From contig VSNT01000304.1 in assembly GCA_009774465.1 (NCBI GenBank), forward strand, positions 1 to 7,805: a stretch of 7,805 nucleotides of DNA. The letters run 5' to 3'. Source of the DNA: Lachnospiraceae bacterium. GTDB lineage: Bacteria > Bacillota_A > Clostridia > Lachnospirales > Lachnospiraceae. Below the pieces are notes generated by a model. It was not told the DNA's origin. It saw nothing but the letters and a program-made list of their open reading frames with translations, and searched no databases. The first letter of the stretch is position 1. Each line of letters starts with the position of its first letter. Shown in pieces: positions 1 to 6,183 of the stretch. The translations under genes were made by a program, and so were the position numbers.

Positions 1-122
1 TAGCAGTATCATAGTGGACATGTTTAAAAAAATCACCAAAATATAAAGAATCCTATTCCCTTTTGATGTAAAATTAAGCTACCAAACAAAAATCTTACTA
101 AACAAAAAAGAAAGGATTCCTT

Positions 123-1092
123 ATGGCTTATTTTACATCAAATACTTACTCTTTAAAACGAAAAATTTTAACTTTTACCAATAAAATTTCAAAACACCTT
201 TCAAAGCCTGAAAAGAAATTTACTGCCGACATCACTTATGGCATGTTAGCTTCCGGAAGCTGCCTTCTGACCGATGTCGTAGACCAGCTTCACGAATCCT
301 CCAAAAAAATAAACATTATTGACCGCTTATCCCGGCACCTTGATAATGGAATTCCAGCACTTTCGGCAGCTCCTTATCTCCAACAAGTAAAAAAATGGTG
401 CCAGCTCAGCCTGTGGTCCTTATTGATGACAGCGATGTTGTAAAACCTGACGGTTATAAATTCGAAGCCCTTGGTATTGTCAGGGATGGTTCTGAAAGCA
501 CTGCCACAAAAAGCGTTTATAAATGGCTACACAGCTTCGCAATCGCAGGAAAGGCAAAATCAAAACCAGTCTGTTTTACAAAGGGAAGGAACATGAAGCC
601 TGTCTCTCTCATGTAAAAGTGCAGATTACTGCATCCAAAAAAGATATTTATCTGGTGCTTGTTTATGGCATTGCCGAGCATCCAATAATGCTTGCCACCA
701 ACAAAGGGATCAAATCCAAAGATGATGTGATCCGAGTGGCAAGAACTTATTTCTCACGCTGAAAAATCGAAGAATATTTCCGCGGCAAAAAGCAGATGTT
801 CCAGTTTGAAAAATTTCGTGTGCGCAGGCTTAAAGCAGTCAACGCGCTTAACTTTTATATCACCTTATGCATGGCGTTTCTTGCAATGATTTCCATGCAG
901 TCAAAAACAAATACCCTTAAGGTTTCCATCATAAAGGCGGCTGATCCTGTAAAGAAAAAAGTTTTCTTCTGCTATTATCGACTGGCAAAAGGCATCTTCG
1001 GCATACTCTCCTATGCAAAAGAGGGCGTCAGACTCTGGTTTAGGACGAAACGTCCAGCGTACCGTCAACTCAGCCTTAAGCTAATCGCTTAA
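123..1092 (+). pseudogene. IS4-superfamily DDE transposase, degenerate
   Basis: Remains of a cut-and-paste transposase. It starts with ATG at 123, with AAAGG at 111-115 seven bases upstream. Frame 1 (123 to about 395) gives the N-terminal region. At an A7 run (389-395) reading must slip back one base to continue as VVLIDDSDVV, which carries the first catalytic Asp. Around 515-523 the frame changes again, from SVYK to MATQLRNRRKGK. The stretch expected to hold the second catalytic Asp is missing, so this looks like an internal deletion of roughly 100 codons, a size judged from family length from memory. At 760-762 a TGA replaces the Trp of YFSRW. Across that stop the IS4 signature Y-(2)-R-(3)-E-(6)-K is perfect (Tyr 748-750, Arg 757-759, Glu 769-771, Lys 790-792), giving the third catalytic residue. 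The C-terminus reads cleanly to TAA at 1090. Three independent lesions mean it cannot be active. Terminal inverted repeats were not found, so the element borders are undefined. Confidence 0.88.
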
Positions 1093-1349
1093 ATAGATAA
1101 AAGAATAATTCTTCCAAAGTCCGGTTCCGGCGGGGCTTATTAAAGTGCCATTACTCTTATTTCTGTCGTTCTCATATTTCTTAAAAATCGGCAGATTGGT
1201 GCTTTAGGAGAATGTGCTCATTTTGTAATTACATTTTGCGGAAACTCAAGATGTGTGCTGGTGATCCTGTTAAAAGTCTCTAAAGCAAAATTATCTGATG
1301 TATATTTCTGAAACTGTATTTTCCACACCATTGATCCGCAATCTGCAGC
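1093..1349. other. Non-coding stretch after the transposase remnant
   Basis: I see no credible gene here. It probably contains the 3' untranslated end of the insertion element and its junction with the host. The only structure is a GC-rich imperfect hairpin at 1117-1138 (AAGTCC pairing with GGGGCTT allowing one G-T wobble, around TTCCGG) without a following T-run on either strand, so I do not call it a terminator. I cannot place the right end of the element because no matching inverted repeat is visible at the left. Confidence 0.4.
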
Positions 1350-1378
1350 TTGAAACTAAAAAATGGACATGATATTAT
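1350..1378 (+). promoter_or_regulatory. Sigma-A-type promoter for the small membrane protein
   Basis: A -35 box TTGAAA (1350-1355) lies 17 bases before a -10 box TATTAT (1373-1378). Transcription would begin near 1385, leaving a leader of about 30 bases that contains GGAGG at 1400-1404. The promoter covers the ATG at 1363, which excludes that ATG as the start of the following gene. Confidence 0.7.
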
Positions 1379-1416
1379 CTGAATATCAAATTACCATTTG
1401 GAGGAAAGCAGATATA

Positions 1417-1878
1417 ATGAAAAAGGAAGTATTTGCATGGGAACCTTGGTTCTTTATTACGTTTGGTTTGTTTCATTTGCACAGGATATGGGGCTTAGTT
1501 GATAGAAATTCTTATGCCAAGTTTTGGCTTAAGGTATTGGAAAATAAAGGGGTATTTTATTTTGTATTAATGGGAATATTAGGCGTTCTTTGTATTTTGG
1601 GAATTTTCACTTTTGTAAAAAATGTGCATAGGAACTACTGGTGGAGGTGGATATATCTATTTGGTGGTATATATCTGCTGTTTGATTTATTTGCTATTTC
1701 AATCGGATTGGAATTCTGGAATAAGCTTTTGTTATGGATGTTTGATGTAACCTCCATATATTGGAATATTGTATGGTCATTCTTTATATTATTGGGTGGG
1801 TTTGTATTGGCGCTAGGCATAAAGCTGTTGCTACAAAAGAAAAGGCAAAAGTTTTATTACACTGATTTACAGAATTAA
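1417..1878 (+). CDS. Small four-helix integral membrane protein, function unknown
   Basis: A 153-residue hydrophobic protein that I cannot assign to a characterised family, although similar unnamed clostridial proteins seem familiar. Four membrane helices are visible at about residues 10-28, 46-66, 76-97 and 118-139. The ends are charged: MKKE at the start and a basic KKRQK tail near 141-145 that is probably cytoplasmic. It is rich in Trp and Phe, with the blocks WEPWFF, FHLHRIW and NYWWRW, and has few charges inside the helices apart from Asp 90. Two in-frame starts exist. I choose ATG 1417 because GGAGG lies at 1400-1404, twelve bases upstream, and because the ATG at 1363 sits inside the promoter. 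It stands alone, downstream of the dead transposase and convergent with the frame at 1906-2223. No terminator is evident after it. Transport, sensing or immunity roles are all possible and none is shown. Confidence 0.8.
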   Translation: MKKEVFAWEPWFFITFGLFHLHRIWGLVDRNSYAKFWLKVLENKGVFYFVLMGILGVLCILGIFTFVKNVHRNYWWRWIYLFGGIYLLFDLFAISIGLEFWNKLLLWMFDVTSIYWNIVWSFFILLGGFVLALGIKLLLQKKRQKFYYTDLQN

Positions 1879-1905
1879 CGACATCTGTCTTGTCCATATA
1901 AAGTT

Positions 1906-2223
1906 TCAGGCAAAATCTATATATCTGTACCAAAATAACCAATACATTTTTCTATTTCTCCTATCCCCAAAGCGTAAATATTCCATTTCCCCATAAACAG
2001 AAAAAGGCATATTTACACCCTTCTTTGTGATAATGGTTTCCAAATATGATCCATCATCCGCTTTTGTATAACAAATATCTGCAATGGAATCATTAAACTG
2101 CCTTAAAATATTGACAGCAAGTTTTTTATATTCTGGATTATCTACAATATTCTGAAGCAGATCATAACGCAAATGTCCAAAGGATGGTATATAATGAACT
2201 TCTTTCTTTATAACACGCACCAA
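1906..2223 (-). CDS. Unrecognised 105-codon frame, possibly a truncated gene
   Basis: An open frame of 105 codons, read from TTG at 2223 to a stop at 1906. I do not recognise the product. It is soluble-looking, with a mixed charged N-terminal half (VIKKEVHYIPSFGHLRYDLL), a central acidic stretch, and an unusual aromatic C-terminus rich in Trp and Tyr (residues about 92-103). Codon use resembles its neighbours, which argues for real coding. Against it, no Shine-Dalgarno sequence precedes the TTG, a TAA lies only two codons upstream, and the first internal ATG would leave a very short protein. An intact ribosome binding site with ATG occurs about 95 bases upstream (2318) but in another frame. 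The best explanation is the surviving 3' part of a gene that lost its start. A minor alternative is a small gene with a weak TTG or GTG start. Confidence 0.4.
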   Translation of the reverse strand: MVRVIKKEVHYIPSFGHLRYDLLQNIVDNPEYKKLAVNILRQFNDSIADICYTKADDGSYLETIITKKGVNMPFSVYGEMEYLRFGDRRNRKMYWLFWYRYIDFA

Positions 2224-2276
2224 TTCTTACTTGCTGTTTTTGTATCAGATGAACTTGTATAATATTTCTTTTTTCC

Positions 2277-2318
2277 CTACCACATAATGTACTGTTTGTA
2301 TCTGTTTAATACTTTCAT
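2277..2318 (-). other. Thirteen-codon frame with a good ribosome binding site; possible broken gene start
   Basis: On the minus strand AAGGAG precedes ATG (2318-2316) by seven bases. The frame then encodes MKVLNRYKQYIMW and stops at TAG. The initiation signals are better than those of the 105-codon frame downstream, which is in a different frame. It may be the original start of that gene, now separated by frame damage, or a short leader peptide. Evidence is limited to the site itself. Confidence 0.25.
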
Positions 2319-2334
2319 TATTGAACTCCTTTTT

Positions 2335-2376
2335 TCCATTATAAATGGGCAGTAAAAAAGGACTGCCCATAATGGA
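2335..2376. repeat. Alternative hairpin sharing one arm with the terminator
   Basis: ATGGGCAGT (2345-2353) and ACTGCCCAT (2362-2370) form a perfect nine-base inverted repeat with an eight-base loop. The stem is extended by TCCATT (2335-2340) and AATGGA (2371-2376) across a four-base bulge. The arm 2362-2370 is also one arm of the terminator, so the two folds exclude each other. In transcription order on the minus strand the competing arm is made after the T-run. Confidence 0.6.
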
Positions 2377-2382
2377 CAATCC
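2354..2382 (-). terminator. Rho-independent terminator of the zinc-ribbon operon
   Basis: Read on the minus strand, GGATTGTCCAT (2382-2372) pairs with ATGGGCAGTCC (2370-2360), giving eleven pairs including two G-U wobbles, followed at once by six T (2359-2354). It begins about 30 bases after the stop codon of the second zinc-ribbon gene, which fits termination of that operon. Confidence 0.8.
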
Positions 2383-2413
2383 TTAATGACATGCTAATAT
2401 AAAAGCAAAATTG

Positions 2414-2962
2414 CTACTTTATCTTTTCCCAACCGCTTTCTTCTGAACCATTCATAAGCAAATTATAATCCCAAAATATATCATATACATCCATATAATC
2501 TACAAGTTGCTGTGCATACTGCTTTTTTTCTTCATCTGTTGTTGCATTATCAGATTTCTTTGTATATTCATCCATCACACTTTGATACCCTGCTGTCTTA
2601 TCATCCAGATGAACAGTAGCAGTATTATCCTCACCATTTGCTGAGAATTTAACAATACAACCGTTGACTTCAGGATTGTAATAAATACTATCAACACTGA
2701 TATTATTTCCAAAATCTTTTTTGATTAAACGAACTGCAATATTGCCAGGATTATTATTGTATTTAACAAAAAAAGTTCCTATTGACAATATCATGATGAA
2801 TGCTAACACAACTGTCAAAAATATAATTACTTTCTTAAGTTTCCTTTTCTTAGCATCTGACATAACCTGCTTTGTAATATCTAAAGGACAACCACATTTA
2901 GGACACTCTGATGCTTTTTCACTAATATCAGCACCACATTCTGAGCATTTAATAAGTGCCAT
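2414..2962 (-). CDS. Zinc-ribbon membrane protein, second gene of pair
   Basis: A 182-residue protein. Residues 1-27 form a short zinc ribbon with Cys 6, 9, 20 and 23 (CSECG and CPKCG knuckles), expected to bind one zinc ion. A lysine-rich linker (38-44) leads into one membrane helix at about 45-66, so the ribbon should face the cytoplasm by the positive-inside rule. The remaining residues (about 69-182) would lie outside. They contain a probable small beta-rich part, with a lone Cys in NGCIVKF, then a charged helical part (DEYTKKSDNATTDEEKKQYAQQL) that ends on WEKIK. The start ATG is preceded at seven bases by GGAGG (2970-2974), which lies inside the last codons of the upstream gene. Only two bases separate that gene's stop from this ATG, implying translational coupling. 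The ribbon closely resembles those of the partner protein, but the outer domain does not. I do not recognise the outer domain, and substrate and function are unknown. Confidence 0.85.
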   Translation of the reverse strand: MALIKCSECGADISEKASECPKCGCPLDITKQVMSDAKKRKLKKVIIFLTVVLAFIMILSIGTFFVKYNNNPGNIAVRLIKKDFGNNISVDSIYYNPEVNGCIVKFSANGEDNTATVHLDDKTAGYQSVMDEYTKKSDNATTDEEKKQYAQQLVDYMDVYDIFWDYNLLMNGSEESGWEKIK

Positions 2963-2964
2963 AA

Positions 2965-3774
2965 TTAATCCTCCACATACAATAATGCAGCTTTATATGT
3001 ATTCATAGCTTCACTATCCGCCTCATTAAAATCACTTGTATAACTCGGCAAATTACCAGATGGATCAATCGCAAGATTAACTAACTTTGTATATGCATCA
3101 TAGAAATCTTTTAAGGCGTCATATGCATCCTCATATCCTTCTGGCGGATTTTTCATATCCTTCATCATTTTTTGTACTTGCTCTTGATTACTCTTAATAT
3201 CATCAATATCAGAAGTAAAACTATCACTTAACATTAGCATCAGCAATGATGTATTAAAATCATCATAAAATTCGCCATTTGAATCTTTTGTATACTTATC
3301 TGTTCTTGAATCATCTTCTTCATAAATTGTATTATACCAGACATCATGAATAAGCCCTCCGGCAGATTCTGCATCACTTGCCCCATCTAAGATTAAATAA
3401 ATTAATTTTTCATAATTTTCAGCATATTCTTTTTTTGCATTATTTTCAGATATAAATTTTATTCCTACAGCCGCAATAATAACAGCTACAATAACAATGG
3501 CAACACCTCTTATCATTTTAGCTTTTTTCTTATTCACAGATAATTTTACATTCGTCACCTCGACTTTTTGTGGTTCATCAGTTTTCGTTTCTCCTATCGG
3601 ACATCCACAATTAGGACATATTTCATCTGTTTTTGTCAAAACTGTACCACATTCACTGCATTTTATTTCTTCATTAACTGATTTTTCTTCAACAAAAACT
3701 TTCCCACAATGAATACATTTTTTTGCCTTGTCTGAAATTTCTTTCCCACATTCAGGACATTGTATCATAGCCAT
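2965..3774 (-). CDS. Double zinc-ribbon membrane protein, first gene of pair
   Basis: A 269-residue protein with two consecutive zinc ribbons: Cys 6, 9, 20 and 23 (CPECG, CIHCG), then Cys 39, 42, 53 and 56 (CSECG, CPNCG). A low-complexity charged linker (62-86) follows, ending in a KKK cluster, then one membrane helix at about 88-108. The outer part (109-269) is acidic and looks helical, with many Asp and Glu, a stretch SNQEQVQKMMKDMKN and Tyr/Ala-rich helices (EGYEDAYDALKDFYDAY). No signal peptide is present, so the topology is ribbon-in and acidic-domain-out. The start ATG at 3774 has GGAGG (3783-3787) at eight bases. The promoter lies just upstream at 3809-3837. Such ribbon-plus-helix proteins are common in clostridia and are usually annotated only by the ribbon; in other families the ribbon serves protein or nucleic-acid contacts. 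The role here is not known. Coupling to the next gene suggests the two act as partners. Confidence 0.88.
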   Translation of the reverse strand: MAMIQCPECGKEISDKAKKCIHCGKVFVEEKSVNEEIKCSECGTVLTKTDEICPNCGCPIGETKTDEPQKVEVTNVKLSVNKKKAKMIRGVAIVIVAVIIAAVGIKFISENNAKKEYAENYEKLIYLILDGASDAESAGGLIHDVWYNTIYEEDDSRTDKYTKDSNGEFYDDFNTSLLMLMLSDSFTSDIDDIKSNQEQVQKMMKDMKNPPEGYEDAYDALKDFYDAYTKLVNLAIDPSGNLPSYTSDFNEADSEAMNTYKAALLYVED

Positions 3775-3808
3775 AACGCCATCCTCCCATAAGATTATAT
3801 TTTTCTTT

Positions 3809-3837
3809 ATTATACATTACAAATACACCCTTTTCCA
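3809..3837 (-). promoter_or_regulatory. Promoter of the zinc-ribbon operon
   Basis: On the minus strand TGGAAA (3837-3832, four of six matches to TTGACA) is 17 bases from a consensus TATAAT (3814-3809). The predicted start of transcription, near 3802, gives a leader of under 30 bases before the ATG at 3774. Confidence 0.6.
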
Positions 3838-3913
3838 CATTTTTCTACATGAACTGAAAAACCGAAAATCTTGTACCATCCGTAAGATAGGCATTCACTA
3901 TATTGTTCCGAAT

Positions 3914-4117
3914 ATGGTAATTTGCATTTAAGAATAAATGAAATATTGAAAGAAAAGAGAATCAACAAGATTTGTATAGACCTTGATATTCTCCGAGCTA
4001 ACTTCAACAAATACTGTCGTGATGGTGTCAGTCGTTTTGATACTGGATTGTTATGTAAATTGTGTTGATATCTCAGGTGTAGGGGAATTGATTGAATATA
4101 AGCGTCCTGAAGAATAA
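3914..4117 (+). pseudogene. Small XRE/Cro-type DNA-binding regulator, broken
   Basis: Reading the plus strand from about 3922 gives HLRINEILKEKRINK, then DLDILRANFNKYCRD and FDTGLLCKLC. This is the layout of the single-domain Cro/C1-type helix-turn-helix proteins of about 70 residues. A TGA at 4066-4068 stands where this family has a Trp or another residue after KLC. A one-base frame change near 4078 then recovers VGELIEYKRPEE and a TAA at 4115, a typical ending of the family. The natural start is probably ATG 3914, which needs another frame correction near 3922. No ribosome binding site is visible. Three lesions make it non-functional. The reconstruction order (start helix, recognition helix, ELIEY tail) is what supports the call; each lesion position is approximate. 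It points away from the zinc-ribbon operon and towards the end of the truncated ATPase gene. Confidence 0.75.
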
Positions 4118-4151
4118 TGTACTTTCGAGAATACGTTTGATAAGAGTACGA

Positions 4152-4250
4152 TCAGCTGGTTCGTCTGACACCGGTAATGACTTTAATATCCGCTGTACCA
4201 ATAACACTTATCATTTTATCAAAATATTCATTTCTTTCGATCAGTTTCAT
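4152..4250 (-). pseudogene. AAA ATPase, 5' fragment ending at Walker A
   Basis: The minus strand holds an intact start: AGGAG (4259-4263) eight bases before ATG at 4250. It is followed by MKLIERNEYFDKMISVIGTA and DIKVITGVRRTS, then TGA. This matches the N-terminus of the widespread AAA ATPases that carry a DUF4143-like C-terminal part, where GVRR begins the Walker A loop and GKS/GKT should follow. The lysine and everything after it are missing, and no continuation was found in the other frames downstream. Promoter and start are perfect while the body is gone, so this is a deletion product: next to its broken end lies the dead XRE gene on the other strand. It could still be transcribed and yield a 32-residue peptide, for which no function is expected. 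The intact ATPase gene upstream belongs to the same superfamily but has a different N-terminus, so this fragment is not a copy of it. Confidence 0.8.
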
Positions 4251-4270
4251 GTTCTCATCTCCTCACCATC

Positions 4271-4299
4271 ATTATATGGTTTCTATTTCCCAAAATCAA
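4271..4299 (-). promoter_or_regulatory. Promoter of the truncated ATPase gene
   Basis: On the minus strand TTGATT (4299-4294) is 17 bases from TATAAT (4276-4271). Transcription would start near 4264, very close to the ribosome binding site at 4259-4263, so the leader would be short. One arm of a perfect inverted repeat covers the end of the -35 box and part of the spacer. Confidence 0.7.
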
Positions 4300-4323
4300 T
4301 ATTTTTTCATTTTTGGGAAATAG
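4283..4323. promoter_or_regulatory. 13-base perfect inverted repeat over the promoter, likely operator
   Basis: CTATTTCCCAAAA (4283-4295) and TTTTGGGAAATAG (4311-4323) are exact reverse complements, separated by 15 bases of AT-rich DNA. The first arm overlaps the -35 hexamer and the spacer of the ATPase-fragment promoter; the second lies just upstream of it. Without a following T-run on either strand it does not look like a terminator, and it lies upstream of the predicted transcript, so a protein-binding site is more likely than an RNA hairpin. Confidence 0.65.
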
Positions 4324-4368
4324 ATATTTATACGTAAATTTAGTGTCCCCAGAGTGGAACGAACCTGA

Positions 4369-6162
4369 TTAAAGAGATTTCAAATATTCTTCAACATTCA
4401 AATATTGTATCCCATCTAATTCCGTGCTGTCCCCTCTATAAACCACATAGCGACCAGTTATCTCCCCATATCTATGAATCGTCATGGCACTTTTCTCCTC
4501 ATTCTTAATGTGGCGATACTGTTCAGGAACCTGCTCCTTACTATATTTCACTTCATAGACTTCACAAGTAAGTGCCTTTTGGTCATAAACAACCATATCA
4601 AATTCTCCAACCGCAAACTGAAGCTTAAAAACTTTTTTGTCCGGTTTTGCAATCTTGGTTTCAAGCTGAACAATTTCTTCCATCATTCTTCCGCGAATCT
4701 CACCAAGCAATCTCTCCAAAATACGCTGTCTCTCCTGAGCTGATAATTCCTGGAACTTAGCATCAAGGAGCATGTTTTCAACGACAGTTTCTGCCTGAGC
4801 ATACCGCATTCCCGGTTGTGTAACAACCGTTGTCTTATCATGTTTATCAACATCCGGCAAATATTCCAAATCTATTTCTGTCACCAGATCAAGCAATGTC
4901 AGATACTCTTTAATCTGAGCCATGTGTGCATCACTTATATCAATACTCTGCTCCTCCTTATTAAGAATATCAAGCATTTGCATAATGCCAAGAGTTACTG
5001 CATCTATATCCATATGCTCTTTAATATTGATAGGATTCTCTCTGTCTTTAAGAAGATTTTTTGCTGTAACAGAGATATCATGTGATTCAAAAGTTCTCTC
5101 AACAACTCTTCGTGTAAAGCTATGGTTAATGCTTTCAACCACACGATTAATTACATTGGTCAATTCTCCACGCTCATACAAATCTAAAAGCCCGCGAAAA
5201 TGTCCTCCATACTCATACATCTTTAGAGAGTGCTGAATATTTTTTGCAATTGCAGTATCTATATACTCTTCTGCATTTTTTGAATTGGCAAATGGCGCAT
5301 CTGTATTATAATTGACTCCGCCAAGGCTCATTGTTCCACCATACCGGATATATTCATCTATTCCCTGTATTCCAAGTACTTCTTCGAACTCTCGATATGG
5401 AATAAATGTCGTATGAAGCAGTATACACCTGTCATATAGCTGCTCCTCTTTTGAGAATGCAAAGCCAAGCGAATCTGTTCCAGACAAAACAAGTTTCATT
5501 CCACTACTTGCATAAATATCTGAGAAAATAGCAGCACCTTCGACAAAATCCTCCATCAAAGTCACTTCATCAATAAATACATATTTATATCCATTTTCTT
5601 CCAATAACCGAAGATCTGCATCCACATCAGCCAAAGTATCTTTTGCTTTTACCTGGATGAACGCAGCCTTCTTAAATTCTATTTCTGACAATTCTGTAAG
5701 TATCTGACGGATCAGAGTTGTCTTTCCAGTTCTTCTAAGTCCATAAATGATGAACACTTTATCCTGTGGCATGCCAAAAATATAATCTCTAAGTTCTTTT
5801 ATGCATTCTCTTTTCTTGTATTTTCGAGTAATAGAAATTTGCGATTTTAACCATTTTCCAACTCGTGCTGTAGTCTTAAATGCAAGCTGACTTTCTTCCG
5901 CTGCAGGCTCCTTCTCTGGGACTATCAATGTTTTCAGATTTTTAAGCTCTTGTTCTAAATCTTTTCTTTTTTCAATCTGTGAAGTCAGCTCAGGGACTTC
6001 CTCAAAACTTATATATTTTTCACTTCTTTTACCATTCTGAGTAACTCTAAGATAAAAATATTCTTTGCCTTTTATCTTTTTCTTTGTAATGTTACCCTCA
6101 GGCAAAATGGCAATCGCTCGCTCAAGTTCTGCTATTTTACTCATTAACTCTTCTTGCCCCAT
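4369..6162 (-). CDS. AAA ATPase with C-terminal PD-(D/E)xK-like nuclease domain
   Basis: A 597-residue protein. Residues 1-80 hold a short domain with the pattern LPEG..TKKKIKGKEYFYLR, resembling the DUF6788-type N-terminal module, followed by a charged coiled segment. The ATPase core follows: Walker A GLRRTGKT (about 141-148), Walker B YVFIDE (about 194-199), and a sensor-like LVLSGTDS (about 224-231). The helical middle is family-typical. Near the end, GEFDMVVYD and CEVYEVKYS supply Asp 522 and the pair Glu 537 and Lys 539, with Glu 496 in MMEEIV upstream. This is the arrangement of a PD-(D/E)xK nuclease fold, as in DUF4143-like ATPases, and all candidate catalytic residues seem present. 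The start is ATG 6162, not the GTG at 6171, because that GTG is part of the ribosome binding site. The gene stands alone behind its own promoter and palindrome. Such ATPases occur sporadically across genomes; their function is unproven, and a defence or mobile-element role is inference. Confidence 0.88.
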   Translation of the reverse strand: MGQEELMSKIAELERAIAILPEGNITKKKIKGKEYFYLRVTQNGKRSEKYISFEEVPELTSQIEKRKDLEQELKNLKTLIVPEKEPAAEESQLAFKTTARVGKWLKSQISITRKYKKRECIKELRDYIFGMPQDKVFIIYGLRRTGKTTLIRQILTELSEIEFKKAAFIQVKAKDTLADVDADLRLLEENGYKYVFIDEVTLMEDFVEGAAIFSDIYASSGMKLVLSGTDSLGFAFSKEEQLYDRCILLHTTFIPYREFEEVLGIQGIDEYIRYGGTMSLGGVNYNTDAPFANSKNAEEYIDTAIAKNIQHSLKMYEYGGHFRGLLDLYERGELTNVINRVVESINHSFTRRVVERTFESHDISVTAKNLLKDRENPINIKEHMDIDAVTLGIMQMLDILNKEEQSIDISDAHMAQIKEYLTLLDLVTEIDLEYLPDVDKHDKTTVVTQPGMRYAQAETVVENMLLDAKFQELSAQERQRILERLLGEIRGRMMEEIVQLETKIAKPDKKVFKLQFAVGEFDMVVYDQKALTCEVYEVKYSKEQVPEQYRHIKNEEKSAMTIHRYGEITGRYVVYRGDSTELDGIQYLNVEEYLKSL

Positions 6163-6170
6163 AATTATCA

Positions 6171-6175
6171 CCTCT
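6171..6175 (-). promoter_or_regulatory. Ribosome binding site fixing the ATPase start
   Basis: AGAGG followed by TG and a short AT-rich spacer leads to ATG at 6162-6160, eight bases after the AGAGG. An in-frame GTG at 6171-6169 overlaps this site and would otherwise add three residues (reading GTG ATA ATT). Since that GTG has no better site of its own, the ATG is the start. Confidence 0.7.
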
Positions 6176-6183
6176 AATAATGT

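Noticed and set aside
1117..1138. GC-rich hairpin after the transposase as a Rho-independent terminator.
   Set aside because: The stem is broken by a mismatch and no T-run follows on either strand.
15..1371. Eight-base direct repeat TGGACATG at 15-22 and 1364-1371 flanking the transposase remnant, as a possible target-site duplication.
   Set aside because: The sequences just inside the two copies show no inverted-repeat match, and one copy lies inside the promoter of the next gene. Probably chance.
1363..1416. ATG at 1363 as the start of the membrane protein, adding 18 residues.
   Set aside because: It lies within the promoter and has no ribosome binding site. ATG 1417 has GGAGG upstream and begins with a natural MKKE.
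760..4068. TGA at two places where Trp could be expected (760-762 and 4066-4068), as a sign of a genetic code in which TGA means Trp.
   Set aside because: Both are in genes with other lesions. The one intact-gene Trp codon I checked (in GKWLKS of the ATPase) is TGG, and the intact genes end in TAA or TAG without needing TGA read-through.
4324..4368. GTGTCCCCAGAGTGGAACGA near 4342-4361 as part of an RNA gene or attachment site.
   Set aside because: It has no cloverleaf or repeat partner in the window and only a five-base stem with one wobble.
4474..5236. Open frames on the plus strand within the ATPase gene.
   Set aside because: They are antisense shadows of the strongly supported minus-strand gene and have no recognisable domains.
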